A DNA stretch of 64,000 bases, taken from assembly GCA_019749805.1 (NCBI GenBank), contig JAIEPH010000007.1, positions 153,933 to 217,932 on the forward strand, read 5' to 3'. Below, piece after piece: positions 18,576-26,960 of the stretch. The stretch is from Mycobacteriaceae bacterium (GTDB lineage Bacteria; Actinomycetota; Actinomycetes; Mycobacteriales; Mycobacteriaceae). Every line of letters begins with the position of its first letter. Position 1 is the first letter of the stretch. The notes beneath the pieces are model-generated. The model did not search any database, had not been told where the DNA came from, and saw nothing but the letters and a program-made list of their open reading frames with translations. The position numbers and the translations under genes are program-made.

Positions 18576-19430
18576 TTGCGGTTGATCGGGCGCACGACGG
18601 CACTGCTGGCCGCCGTCCTTCTGGCTCTTCTCATGTTCAGTGGTGCTCACGCCTCCGCGATTCCGGCCGGGGACTTCCCCGACGGCCTGAACTTCGGCGG
18701 GCTGCAGCGCAACTATCTGGTCCACGTGCCGCCGGGTCTCGAGCAGCCGACGGGGCTGGTGATCAACCTGCACGGGGCCGGAATGACCGGCGGTGCTCAG
18801 GCTGCGATGACGAACTACAACGCCGTCGCCGATCAGCACGGGTTCGTCGTGGTCTATCCCGAGGGTGTGGACCTCAGCTGGGCCGATGGTCGGGGCGCGT
18901 CGGTTCCCGACCGTCAGGGCGTCGACGACGTGGGCTTTCTCGTCGCGCTCGCCAACCGGCTGACGCAGGACTTCGGTATCGACCCCGGCCACGTATTCGC
19001 CACCGGAATGTCAGCGGGCGCCTTCATGGCCAACCGGCTGGCCTGCTCGCGCGCGGACGTCTTTTCCGCGGTCGCGCCCGTCGCAGGCACGCTCGGCTCG
19101 GCGTCCCCGTGCAATCCATCGCAACCGGTGTCCGTCCTGAGCATTCACGGAACCGCAGACAACGTCGTGCCGTTCAACGGCGGCCCGATGGTGGGGCGCG
19201 GCGGAGCGAGCGACATCGTGTCTGCGCCGGCGATGGCGCAGCGCTGGCGTGAACTGGATGGGTGCCCGGCGCCCGTCGAGGACTCCCCGTCGCCCTCGGT
19301 ACATCGGTTCACCGCGGCCGGTTGCGCTGACGGCACCGAGGTGTCGTTCATCCAGATCGACGGCGGAGGTCACACGTGGCTGGACGCGTCGTTAGCGAGT
19401 GGCCAGTTCTTCGCCACCCACGGCAGGTGA
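18576..19430 (+). CDS. Secreted esterase, PHB-depolymerase/LpqC-like family
   Basis: About 284 residues from TTG 18576, chosen because GGGAGAG lies five bases upstream and the next residues form a signal peptide (RLIGRTTALLAAVLLALL, cut after ASA at about residue 28). There is no lipobox Cys, so a soluble secreted enzyme is expected. The catalytic residues are the Ser in ATGMSAGAF (Ser146), the Asp in HGTADNVVP and the His in GGGHTW. The family includes polyhydroxybutyrate depolymerases, feruloyl esterases and M. tuberculosis LpqC. The substrate is unknown. It converges with a 51-residue ORF on the other strand. Confidence 0.85.
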   Translation: MRLIGRTTALLAAVLLALLMFSGAHASAIPAGDFPDGLNFGGLQRNYLVHVPPGLEQPTGLVINLHGAGMTGGAQAAMTNYNAVADQHGFVVVYPEGVDLSWADGRGASVPDRQGVDDVGFLVALANRLTQDFGIDPGHVFATGMSAGAFMANRLACSRADVFSAVAPVAGTLGSASPCNPSQPVSVLSIHGTADNVVPFNGGPMVGRGGASDIVSAPAMAQRWRELDGCPAPVEDSPSPSVHRFTAAGCADGTEVSFIQIDGGGHTWLDASLASGQFFATHGR

Positions 19431-19436
19431 GTTGAT

Positions 19437-19592
19437 CTAGGTTTCGTCGGCGACCTGATTTTTGGTCTGATGCCCGCCAGGGGCATCGGGGTCGTCGTCT
19501 TGGTGGTCGAGCTGGTCCTGGATCTCCCGTTGGTCGTCGGTCGCTTTGGTGGCGTCCTTCGGCGTCGACGGCGGATCGTTGGTCTGCGACAT
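19437..19592 (-). CDS. Small hydrophilic protein (51 residues), unknown function
   Basis: Reads MSQTNDPPSTPKDATKATDD, then QREIQDQLDHQDDD, then a GGHQTKNQVADET end. It is highly charged, with no Cys, Trp or hydrophobic segment, so it is probably disordered. A GGGAGAA ribosome-binding site lies 9 bases before the ATG. The stop codon is six bases from the convergent esterase stop. Its composition and position support a real short gene; no family was recognised. Confidence 0.55.
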   Translation of the reverse strand: MSQTNDPPSTPKDATKATDDQREIQDQLDHQDDDPDAPGGHQTKNQVADET

Positions 19593-19632
19593 GTTGCAGA
19601 GGTTCTCCCGGCATCGCGCTTACTAAACGCAG

Positions 19633-20181
19633 CTACGCCGGGGACAGGCGAAACACGTTGATGGTGCGGACACCGTCGGTCTTCACCGCATACGACGCGA
19701 AGTTGGCCGCATAGCCCGCCGCGAGGTCGAACAGGCGGTCACGGTCTGCACCCTCGGTCAGGCGGGCCACGAAATGACCACCGCGGTCGGTGCGACCTTC
19801 CGGGAACAACTGGCACTGCGGGTTTTTCAGTAAGTTGTGGTACCAGCTCGGGTGGTGGGCCTGGCCGTAGTTCGAGGCGATGAGAATGACGTCGTCGCCG
19901 TCGGTGAAGTATCCCAGCGGAACGTCGCGCTCGATTCCGGATCTGGCTCCGGTGGACCGCAATACGACGAGCGGGATCGTGCCCTTGCCGAAATGCAGAC
20001 GGCCGCGGGTCAGGCGCCCGAGCGGCCCGTCGAGCGGCGCCATGACGCGACGATGGACAACGGAACCGAACTCGGTCGAGAGGACGCGGGCGACGATCCG
20101 CAGGGCCCACGGCGGGTCGGCCGTGGGGTCGACCCTCGGGATGCCATTCAGCAGATCGGTCATGATCGCCATGGTATGCAT
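19633..20181 (-). CDS. Deazaflavin (F420)-dependent nitroreductase-family protein
   Basis: About 182 residues from ATG 20181 (ATG 20172 is also possible and has a better-spaced AGAAAG). The core has LVVLRSTGARSGIERDVPLG, then DGDDVILIASNYGQAHHPSWYHNLLKNPQC, the signature of the DUF385/Ddn family with its F420-binding split beta-barrel. Members reduce nitroimidazoles, quinones or other activated double bonds with F420H2. The frame continues upstream to 20292, but that would run over the promoter of the divergent gene. A paralogue of the same family is transcribed divergently 51 bases away. Confidence 0.85.
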   Translation of the reverse strand: MHTMAIMTDLLNGIPRVDPTADPPWALRIVARVLSTEFGSVVHRRVMAPLDGPLGRLTRGRLHFGKGTIPLVVLRSTGARSGIERDVPLGYFTDGDDVILIASNYGQAHHPSWYHNLLKNPQCQLFPEGRTDRGGHFVARLTEGADRDRLFDLAAGYAANFASYAVKTDGVRTINVFRLSPA

Positions 20182-20232
20182 CTTTCTGACGAGGTCTTGT
20201 CCAAATCTTGTCGAGCGAATCAGGGAGAATTC

Positions 20233-20739
20233 ATGAGCAACGAGTCGGCGGCGGCCATCAGGCAGGAACGCCGCGACTGGATGGCGAGGCACCGCGATGC
20301 GTACCTACGTTCGGGCGGAGCGCAGGGCCACATCATGGACATCAGCGAGGCCGGCGGACATGCGTTCACGACCCACTGCCTGATCAGGGTGAAGGGCCGC
20401 AAGTCGGGTAGGACGCAGATCGTTCCGCTGATCTACGGCGACATCGGAGGCGAGGTCGTGGTTGTCGCGTCCAAGGGTGGAGCCGACGAGAACCCTGACT
20501 GGTATCACAACTTGCGTGCCGGTGACGAAGTCGACTTGCAGATCGCCACCCAGGCGTTCCGGGCTTCGTGGCGTGAGCCCGAAGGTGAAGAGCGGCACAG
20601 GATCTGGGACTTCATGTCGCATGTGTATCCGCCGTATCTGAGCTATCAGCGGGCGACGACGCGGCACATCCCGGTGATCATGATGACTCCTGGCACGTCC
20701 ATCGACGTGTTCGAGGAGTCCGACCTTCAGTCGTCGTAG
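20233..20739 (+). CDS. Deazaflavin (F420)-dependent nitroreductase-family protein
   Basis: 168 residues from ATG 20233, with GGGAGAA just upstream. The family core is LIRVKGRKSGRTQIVPLIYG, then GGEVVVVASKGGADENPDWYHNLRAGDEV. This is the same fold as its divergent neighbour but with an N-terminal helix (RQERRDWMARHRDAYLRSGG) and a different C-terminus (MSHVYPPYLSYQRATTRHIP) typical of the F420-dependent FDOR-B-like or Ddn-like enzymes that bind hydrophobic substrates. It converges with a LysR gene. The substrate is not known. Confidence 0.87.
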   Translation: MSNESAAAIRQERRDWMARHRDAYLRSGGAQGHIMDISEAGGHAFTTHCLIRVKGRKSGRTQIVPLIYGDIGGEVVVVASKGGADENPDWYHNLRAGDEVDLQIATQAFRASWREPEGEERHRIWDFMSHVYPPYLSYQRATTRHIPVIMMTPGTSIDVFEESDLQSS

Positions 20740-20755
20740 GTCGGCTCGCCGCGCG

Positions 20756-21679
20756 TCAGCCTCGGCTACGTGCCTCGTTCTCGACGATGATCGCGCAGGC
20801 GGTTTCGTAGAACGCGCTGATGAGCGTCGAGAACGAGAGCTCGAATGGATAGATCATGTGCACGTCCATCGCCTCGAGCCGCCAGTCCGGCATGACGGCG
20901 ACGATGCTGCCCTCGCGCAGTTCGGTCGTGCAGATGATCTGGGTGGGCATGGGTCCGATGCCGAGTCCTTGCAAGATGTACTGCTTGCACACCTGAAAGT
21001 TGTTGGCGCGCGCCCGCACCTGCGGTGACAGCTCGTAACGGCGCTTCTGTTTGGTGACGGTGAATTTTCGCGGTCCGCCGAAGCCGAAGTCGATGAATGG
21101 CAGAGCGTCCAGCTGCGTCGGGTCGGTGATCGGTTCGGGCAACTGCTTCACGAAGTCGGGCGTCGCGCAGAGAAAGAGCTCCAGGCTGAACACCTTTCGG
21201 GCGATCAACGTCGAATCCTGAAGTGGCCCAGTGCCGAACACGACGTCGAACCCGTCCTTGATCGGGTCGACGAGGTTGTCCACCAGGCGGATGTCCAACC
21301 GCGACTGGGGATAGTGCTGCAGGAACGCGGCACCCACGCGCGACGCGTAGTCGATACCGAGGAAGATCGGGATCGCAACCTTCAGCTCGCCCTGCGGCTC
21401 TTGTCTGCTGCCCTCGACGAGTGCGCGCACGCCGTTGGCCTCGGTCAGAATGTTCACGGCGTGGCTGTAGACCTGCACGCCGAGGTCCGTGACCGTGAGC
21501 TGGTGCGTGTTCTTCCGCAGCAGCTTGATACCGAGGTCGGCTTCCAGCTTGGTCAGCTTGCGGCTCACGGTGGACTTGGGCATGCCGAGCAGCGCGGCCG
21601 CTCTCGACAGGCTGCGGCACTCGACGACCTTGCCGAATACCAGCAGGGCGTCGAGGTCGAACGGCAGGTTCTGTTCCAT
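20756..21679 (-). CDS. LysR-family transcriptional regulator
   Basis: 307 residues. The N-terminal winged helix-turn-helix has LDALLVFGKVVECRSLSRAA, LLGMPKSTVSRKLTKLEADL and GIKLLRKNTHQLTVTDLG; the rest is a periplasmic-binding-like effector domain (about 95-295). The ATG at 21679 is preferred over 21733 because GGAA lies six bases upstream and because it leaves the inverted repeat GCAACA-GGG-TGTTGC in the promoter rather than in the coding region. LysR proteins usually activate a divergent operon in response to a pathway intermediate, here the Rieske oxygenase operon at 21793. Confidence 0.9.
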   Translation of the reverse strand: MEQNLPFDLDALLVFGKVVECRSLSRAAALLGMPKSTVSRKLTKLEADLGIKLLRKNTHQLTVTDLGVQVYSHAVNILTEANGVRALVEGSRQEPQGELKVAIPIFLGIDYASRVGAAFLQHYPQSRLDIRLVDNLVDPIKDGFDVVFGTGPLQDSTLIARKVFSLELFLCATPDFVKQLPEPITDPTQLDALPFIDFGFGGPRKFTVTKQKRRYELSPQVRARANNFQVCKQYILQGLGIGPMPTQIICTTELREGSIVAVMPDWRLEAMDVHMIYPFELSFSTLISAFYETACAIIVENEARSRG

Positions 21680-21695
21680 CGGCTGTTCCAAATAT

Positions 21696-21710
21696 GCAAC
21701 AGGGTGTTGC
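21696..21710. promoter_or_regulatory. LysR-type operator between the regulator and the Rieske operon
   Basis: GCAACA-GGG-TGTTGC is a perfect 6-bp inverted repeat of 15 bases, with the shape of the LysR T-N11-A box. It lies 17 bases before the LysR ATG and 82 before the Rieske gene. Confidence 0.6.
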
Positions 21711-21792
21711 GCTTCTGCATCTGTTTTGACCATTTCCGCAGCTGTTAGCGTCGGCGCATCTGTAGTCGGGGCCGAAGTATGAGGAGGGCCTC

Positions 21793-23070
21793 ATGAGTCA
21801 CGACAGCCTGGTGACCAAACCCGAAAGCGGACACTGGACCGACGCCTATCCCGAACTCGGCCGCGGCCCGGTGTCACTCGAAGACTGCGTCTCCGAGGAG
21901 TTCTACGAGAAGGAACGCGAACACGTCTTCAAAAAGACGTGGCTGTATGTGGGCCGGGTGGAGCGGGTGCCGAAGTCGGGCAGTTACTTCACCCGCGAGC
22001 TGAGGTTTCTCAACACGTCGGTCATCGTCGTCCGGGGCAAGGACGGCGTGATCCGCGCTATGCACAACATCTGCCCGCACCGCGGCAACAAGATGCTCTG
22101 GGAGGACGATCCCTTCCGGGAGGTCCAGGGCCGCGCGCCGCTGCTGTACTGCCGATTCCACGGTTGGCGCTACAAGCTGGATGGCTCGCTGCATTCGGCG
22201 ACGCGTCAGGATCTGCTGCTCGACTTCGACGCCGCCAGTTGCCGGGTTCCCGCCATTCAGTGCGAGGTGTGGGAAGGGTTCATCTTCATCAATCTCAACC
22301 CGCACAACACCGATTCGTTGCGGTCGTATCTCGGGGAACTGGCACACGGTCTGGAGGGCTATCCCTTCGACGGGCCGCATCAGGTGTATCAGTTCAAGGC
22401 CGAATTGCAGTGCAACTGGAAGATTTTCGTCGATGGATTCGCGGAAAGCTACCACGGCCCCTATCTGCACGCTTCGTCTTTCGGCGCGCTCACCGCGGAG
22501 GCCAGAGAAGCGTTCGATCAACCGAATCCGTTCACTGATGCGCTGGGCTACCAGCTGAAGGGCCCGCACCGGATGTTTTCCTTCGCCGGCGAACCGTCGC
22601 AGAAGACGCCCTACTCCAAGCCGATCGAATGCGTGATGGAGGCCAGCGCGGCGGGTCCGTGGAACAAGAAACCCAATCGGGGGCCGATGCCGCCGGGTAT
22701 CAATCCGACGCGCGCCGAGAAGTACGGATTCGACTCTTTCCAGTTCTTCCCGAATTTCGTGTTGATCTTCGGCGCATCGGGTTTCACGGTCCACACTCAC
22801 TGGCCGACGGGTCCGCATTCGCACATCTTCGAAACCGAGGCGTACTACCAGCCGCCGACCACCCATCGGGAACGGTTGGGCCAGGAACTGACGATGACGT
22901 TCCTCAACGACATCATCCTGGAGGACGCCAGCCCGTCCGAAGGCCTGCAGGCGATGCTGAACAGCGGTGTCCTGACACATTTCACGATGAACGACGAGGA
23001 GATCCTGTTGCGTCATCTGCACAAGGTGGTCGGTGACTACGTCTCGGCGGGCGAGGCGGCGGCCCGATGA
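21793..23070 (+). CDS. Rieske non-heme iron ring-hydroxylating oxygenase, alpha subunit
   Basis: 425 residues with GAGGAG before the ATG. The Rieske [2Fe-2S] site is C94-P-H96 and C120-R-F-H123 (ICPHRGN and YCRFHGWRYKLDG). The mononuclear iron site has AESYHGPYLH, with His221 and His226, and an Asp from the late DIILEDASPSEG segment. These enzymes insert O2 into aromatic, steroid or alkyl rings, using electrons from a reductase; none is encoded next to it. The next gene overlaps it by four bases (ATGA). A LysR regulator is divergent. The substrate cannot be told, but the cluster contains downstream enzymes of ring or side-chain catabolism. Confidence 0.93.
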   Translation: MSHDSLVTKPESGHWTDAYPELGRGPVSLEDCVSEEFYEKEREHVFKKTWLYVGRVERVPKSGSYFTRELRFLNTSVIVVRGKDGVIRAMHNICPHRGNKMLWEDDPFREVQGRAPLLYCRFHGWRYKLDGSLHSATRQDLLLDFDAASCRVPAIQCEVWEGFIFINLNPHNTDSLRSYLGELAHGLEGYPFDGPHQVYQFKAELQCNWKIFVDGFAESYHGPYLHASSFGALTAEAREAFDQPNPFTDALGYQLKGPHRMFSFAGEPSQKTPYSKPIECVMEASAAGPWNKKPNRGPMPPGINPTRAEKYGFDSFQFFPNFVLIFGASGFTVHTHWPTGPHSHIFETEAYYQPPTTHRERLGQELTMTFLNDIILEDASPSEGLQAMLNSGVLTHFTMNDEEILLRHLHKVVGDYVSAGEAAAR

Positions 23071-23390
23071 GCGCGCTTTTGCCCCCGGAGTTCTCGCAAC
23101 TCGAACACCTGGTCGACGAGTGGGCCATCGAAGACGGACATCAGCGCTACATAAAGCGGGTGAATTCGTCGATGGAGGAGATCCAGGCGTTCTATGACCA
23201 GGTGTTCCCCTATGCCGAAGAAGCCGTCACCTACGTCGACAAGTTCGACTACTCAGAGCCGTTGCCCGACGATGTCGCCAACCTACGCAACCTGCTCTAC
23301 TCGCTGATCACGGTGTCGCTGGCGGTCGAACTGTGGAAGCAGCCGCGGGTAAAGCATTCGGCCAACACCATTCTCACGAGAGTGAGCTGA
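23067..23390 (+). CDS. Small Rieske-associated protein, unknown function
   Basis: 107 residues, acidic and helical, with WAIEDGHQRYIKRVNSSMEEIQAFYDQVF and a conserved-looking tail SLAVELWKQPRVKHSAN. Its ATG overlaps the Rieske alpha stop (ATGA). It is much shorter than the usual SnoaL-like beta subunit (about 165 residues) and shows no such fold. The fixed position suggests an accessory subunit of the oxygenase. I do not recognise the family. Confidence 0.75.
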   Translation: MSALLPPEFSQLEHLVDEWAIEDGHQRYIKRVNSSMEEIQAFYDQVFPYAEEAVTYVDKFDYSEPLPDDVANLRNLLYSLITVSLAVELWKQPRVKHSANTILTRVS

Positions 23391-23395
23391 TCGCC

Positions 23396-24226
23396 ATGGG
23401 ACTCACCTCAGCACAGCTCGACGTCGTCGACCTGACCCCGCGGATCGGTAGCGAGATCAGAACCGACCTGGGCACGCTACTAAGCGGCTGCGAAGCCCAG
23501 CACATCCGCGCAATTCTCGAGCAGCGCGGCGTCGTTTTCTTCCGCGGACTCGACATCAGCGACGCACAGCAAGTAGCGATCGCCAGGACCCTCGGCGCCA
23601 TCCCCGCGAACGAGGGCGAGAGCGGCATCTACAAGATCTCGCTCGACAAGAACGTGAACCAGCGAGCCGAGTATCTGAAGGGCTCGATGTTCTGGCATTT
23701 CGACGGATCGTTGCAGCCTTATCCGAACCTCGCGACCCTGCTGAGGGCCATCACGCTGTCAGCAACCGGTGGCGAGACCGAGTTCTGCAATACCTACGCG
23801 GCCTACGACGACCTGCCGCAGTCCGACAAGGAACTCATCGCGGATCTTCGCGTGGTCCACAGCGCGGAACGCTCGCAGTATTACGTCCGTCCCGAGATGA
23901 GCTTCGAGGAGATCACGTTTTGGCAGAAGTCGCCGACAAAAACGTGCCCCATCGTGTGGACACATCAGTCTGGCCGAAAGTCGTTGCTGCTCGGTGCGAC
24001 AGCCGATTACGTGATCGGCATGTCCGCCGAGGAGAGCCGCCGACTCCTTGCCCGCTTGCGTGACTGGGCCACCCAGCCGCAATACGTCTACCGTCACCAG
24101 TGGGAGTCAGGTGACCTGGTGATGTGGGACAACACCGGTACGATGCACCGGGTGCTCGAGTATCCCGTCGACAGCGGCCGTCTGATGCATCGCACGATCC
24201 TTGCGGGCGAAGAGCCCCTGCAGTGA
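23396..24226 (+). CDS. TauD/TfdA-family Fe(II)/2-oxoglutarate dioxygenase
   Basis: 276 residues from ATG 23396. The jelly-roll iron site is His101-x-Asp103 (MFWHFDGS) with the distal His251 (TMHRVLEYP), and the 2-oxoglutarate-binding Arg is in GRLMHRTI. The family hydroxylates taurine, herbicides, gamma-butyrobetaine and steroid- or fatty-acid-like substrates. The preceding gene ends five bases upstream, and the next gene overlaps it (GTGA), so it is in the Rieske operon. Confidence 0.9.
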   Translation: MGLTSAQLDVVDLTPRIGSEIRTDLGTLLSGCEAQHIRAILEQRGVVFFRGLDISDAQQVAIARTLGAIPANEGESGIYKISLDKNVNQRAEYLKGSMFWHFDGSLQPYPNLATLLRAITLSATGGETEFCNTYAAYDDLPQSDKELIADLRVVHSAERSQYYVRPEMSFEEITFWQKSPTKTCPIVWTHQSGRKSLLLGATADYVIGMSAEESRRLLARLRDWATQPQYVYRHQWESGDLVMWDNTGTMHRVLEYPVDSGRLMHRTILAGEEPLQ

Positions 24227-25089
24227 AAATCGGCATCGCGACGCCGGTGGTCACCAACGTCGGCGGCGCGGCTCTCACGTGGGAGCGCGATGCGACTATC
24301 GAGGACATCGGCCGAGTCGCCGAGACGGCGGACCGGCTCGGCTATCACTTCCTGACCTGCAGTGAGCACATCGGCATCCCCGCCTCCGAGGCGGGACGGC
24401 GAGGTGCACGCTACTGGGATCCGCTGGCCACCTTGGGCTACATCGCGGCTCGCACCGAGCGGATCCGGCTTGCCACCATGACACTGGTGCTCGGGTATCA
24501 CCATCCGCTCGAGATCGTGAAGCGTTACGGAACACTCGATCACGTCAGCAAGGGACGGGTGATACTCGGTGTCGGGGTCGGCTCGCTGAAGCACGAGTTC
24601 GACCTGCTCGGCGCGCCGTTCGACGACCGAGGGGCGCGCGCTGACGAAGCTCTGCGGGCCCTGCGGGTTGCGCTGCCGACCAATGAACCCGCGTACGAGG
24701 GCGAGTTCTACTCCTTCGGTGGCCTGACCGTCGACCCTTGTGCCTTGCAATCGCATATGCCGATCTGGGTGGGCGGACGAACGAAACGCTCGTTGCGCCG
24801 GGCGCTCACGCTTGCCGACGGCTGGTGCCCGTTTGCCGTGTCGATCGACACCGCTGCCGAATGGCTGAGCACACGCGACGTTCCCGACGGCTTCGAGGTC
24901 GTGCTGCCCGCGGACAAGCCGCTGGATCCGGTGGGAAACCCGGAGGCGGCCAGGGAAACGCTCGAGAAGATGGCCGCGGCCGGCACGACGACGGTGTTCG
25001 CCTATTTCACTCATGAGTCGTTAGACCACTACCTCGAACAGCTCCATGCGTTGGCTGAGCTGCACGGTCTGAACGGAGCGCCGGCATGA
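24223..25089 (+). CDS. LLM-class F420-dependent oxidoreductase
   Basis: 288 residues from GTG 24223 in a GTGA overlap with the TauD stop. It has a TIM-barrel luciferase-like fold with IGIATPVVTNVGGAAL at the start, then IRLATMTLVLGYHHPLEI, RVILGVGVGSLKHEFDLLGA and IWVGGRTKRSLRRAL, typical of F420-dependent mycobacterial enzymes of TIGR03619-like type. These oxidise or reduce alcohols, ketones and double bonds using F420. Here it probably acts on a product of the oxygenases. It is translationally coupled to the following gene by a four-base overlap. Confidence 0.88.
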   Translation: MKIGIATPVVTNVGGAALTWERDATIEDIGRVAETADRLGYHFLTCSEHIGIPASEAGRRGARYWDPLATLGYIAARTERIRLATMTLVLGYHHPLEIVKRYGTLDHVSKGRVILGVGVGSLKHEFDLLGAPFDDRGARADEALRALRVALPTNEPAYEGEFYSFGGLTVDPCALQSHMPIWVGGRTKRSLRRALTLADGWCPFAVSIDTAAEWLSTRDVPDGFEVVLPADKPLDPVGNPEAARETLEKMAAAGTTTVFAYFTHESLDHYLEQLHALAELHGLNGAPA

Positions 25090-25667
25090 CGCTGCTACCC
25101 CCATTGACGCAGGACGAGTGGGGCGACGACGAATACGCCGCCGTCGGCGCACTGTTCGGGATACCAGGTGACGCCGTGCCGCGCGCAGGCTCGGGGGACC
25201 CACGGGACCCGATGAACTTCGACATCCTCGGTGTGCTTGCGCGTCATCCGGCGATGACCCGGGAGTTCATGAGCTACAACGCTTTTCTGCTGCAGCGCGG
25301 CGAGCTGCCGCTGCGCCTGCGCGAGCTGGCGATCCTGCGCCTGGCGCACACGCGACGTTCGGTGTTCTTCTGGGGGGAGCACGTCAGAGTCGCCACCGCC
25401 GGCGGTCTGCCGGAGGCCGACATCGCGCGTCTCACGGCAGGCAACGACGGATTCGAGGGCATCGACCGGTTGGTTCTCGACGCCACCGACGAACTGCTGA
25501 CGGACGGGCGTGCCGCGGCGCAGACGTGGAAGCAGCTTGTCGAAGCTTTAGGCACGCATCAGGCGATGGAACTCATCTTCGTCGTCGGCACGTACGCGAT
25601 GCTGGCGATGGCGTGCGACACATGGGCACTCGTCCCTCCGCCCGGCAGTGCCCAATTGCCCGACTGA
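25086..25667 (+). CDS. Carboxymuconolactone decarboxylase-family (AhpD-fold) protein
   Basis: 193 residues. The AhpD-fold core is LRLRELAILRLAHTRRSVFFWGEHVRVA, with ELAILR and the GEH His in place. The CxxC pair of true AhpD peroxidase partners is absent (R-R-S-V), so a decarboxylase or hydro-lyase type role is more likely than thiol redox. It ends the operon (gap before the convergent thiolase gene of 41 bases). Exact activity is unknown; many catabolic clusters of actinobacteria contain one such protein. Confidence 0.87.
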   Translation: MTLLPPLTQDEWGDDEYAAVGALFGIPGDAVPRAGSGDPRDPMNFDILGVLARHPAMTREFMSYNAFLLQRGELPLRLRELAILRLAHTRRSVFFWGEHVRVATAGGLPEADIARLTAGNDGFEGIDRLVLDATDELLTDGRAAAQTWKQLVEALGTHQAMELIFVVGTYAMLAMACDTWALVPPPGSAQLPD

Positions 25668-25708
25668 CGTCGAGCTAGTCTGCGGTCACGTTTCGCGGGA
25701 GTGTGACG

Positions 25709-26902
25709 TCAGCAGGTCAGCACCATGCAGCCGGCGATCGGGCCGCCCCCGGCCGCAGCGACGGCGACCTCGGGCCGTTGCGCAACTTGCCGGTCGCCGG
25801 CCTGCCCGCGCAACTGCAGACACGCTTCGTGCAACAGCCAGTAACCGTGCATGCGTCCGGCGGACAGTTGTCCCCCATAGGTGTTCAGCGGCAGCTCGCC
25901 GTCGAGCGCTATCCGCTTCGCCCCCTCGACGAATGGCCCGGCTTCGCCGTCACCACAGAAGCCCAGTGCCTCCAGCCACGCGAACGTGAGATACGTGAAG
26001 CCGTCGTAGATTTCGGCCACGTCCACATCCGACGGAGTCAGGTCGGTGCGCGACCACATCTCCGTCGCGGCCTCACTGGACGCCATTTTCGGAAAATCGT
26101 CGCGATGGAACCAGCCGTCCGAGCCGTAGGCACCCCCGACCGCCTCGACCTTCACCGCGGGGTTCGGGCAGTCCGCCGCATAGTCGGAATGCGACACCAC
26201 CAGCGCAATCGCGCCATCGATCGGCACGTCGCAATCGAAGAGGCCCAACGGTGTCGAGATAGGGCGTGAGGTCAGGTAGTCGTCCATGCTCATCGGATCT
26301 CGGAACGCCGCGCGAGGGTTGAGGCCGGCGTTGCGTCTGCTGTTGATCGCGAGCCAGCCCAGTTGCTCTCTTGTCGTTCCGTACATCTCCATATGACGCC
26401 GGCAGTGCATGGCGACCCAGTTCGCGGCCGAGTACGCGTGCGCCGCCAGCAGCACGTTGATGTCCTCGAACGGTTTGAGCCTCCGGCGTGTCCCGGGAGG
26501 CCGAGGCTCGAGCGGCGGGTCGGCGAGGGGAGCGAGGAGCGGTGAGGCGGTCGAACCGGTCATAGCCCCGCCGAGCATCTGCACCGTCCGATAGACCAGC
26601 ACATGTCGCGCCCGTTTCTCCGACACCGCGACCAGTGCCGACATGAACGGAGTCAGCACCCCGCCGGTACCGAACCCGACACCGACGTCGTCGGCGTCAT
26701 TGCCAAGACTCTCAACGACTTCAGACGGCAGCGTGTCGCCGAAGGTCGCGATACCGTCGATGTCCTCGGGCTTCAGGCCGGCGTCCGCGATCGCGTCCCG
26801 CACCGCTTCCATGGTCAGTTCCAGCCCGGGGATGCCTGTCTTGCGGCCGATGCGCGAAATGCCGAGGCCACTGACAATCGTGTCCTTCTCGAAGAAGCTC
26901 AT
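25709..26902 (-). CDS. Thiolase-like lipid-transfer protein (Ltp-type, possible aldolase)
   Basis: 397 residues from ATG 26902 with GGATGGG upstream. It has a thiolase fold: GLGISRIGRKTGIPGLELTM, DIDGIATFGDTL, SDGVAL-like IDGAIALVVSH, EIYDGFTYLTFAWLEALGFC, LNTYGGQLSAGRMHG. It belongs to the Ltp/SCP2-thiolase branch, in which Ltp2 with a DUF35 partner acts as a retro-aldolase on steroid side chains. The divergent neighbour at 26960 is exactly such a DUF35 protein, so the two probably form a complex. A second pair of the same kind is at 49918/52683. The assignment as aldolase is inferred. Confidence 0.87.
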   Translation of the reverse strand: MSFFEKDTIVSGLGISRIGRKTGIPGLELTMEAVRDAIADAGLKPEDIDGIATFGDTLPSEVVESLGNDADDVGVGFGTGGVLTPFMSALVAVSEKRARHVLVYRTVQMLGGAMTGSTASPLLAPLADPPLEPRPPGTRRRLKPFEDINVLLAAHAYSAANWVAMHCRRHMEMYGTTREQLGWLAINSRRNAGLNPRAAFRDPMSMDDYLTSRPISTPLGLFDCDVPIDGAIALVVSHSDYAADCPNPAVKVEAVGGAYGSDGWFHRDDFPKMASSEAATEMWSRTDLTPSDVDVAEIYDGFTYLTFAWLEALGFCGDGEAGPFVEGAKRIALDGELPLNTYGGQLSAGRMHGYWLLHEACLQLRGQAGDRQVAQRPEVAVAAAGGGPIAGCMVLTC

Positions 26903-26938
26903 CGGCACCCATCCATCTATTTTTGTAATGACAGCCGA

Positions 26939-26960
26939 TAGGAATGTAACTTGCTTCCTA
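26939..26960. promoter_or_regulatory. Inverted-repeat operator candidate between the thiolase and DUF35 genes
   Basis: TAGGAA-N10-TTCCTA is a perfect 6-bp inverted repeat reaching the A of the DUF35 ATG. It sits in the 57-base divergent promoter gap. No regulator gene adjoins. Confidence 0.4.

Noticed and set aside
23374..25382. Several minus-strand frames across the TauD/LLM/CMD genes
   Set aside because: Antisense to strongly supported genes; Arg/Ser/Ala-rich shadow composition.
25685..25702. Short GTCAC...GTGAC inverted repeat between the CMD and thiolase genes
   Set aside because: Only five-base arms and no matched spacing; convergent gap of 41 bases does not need it.
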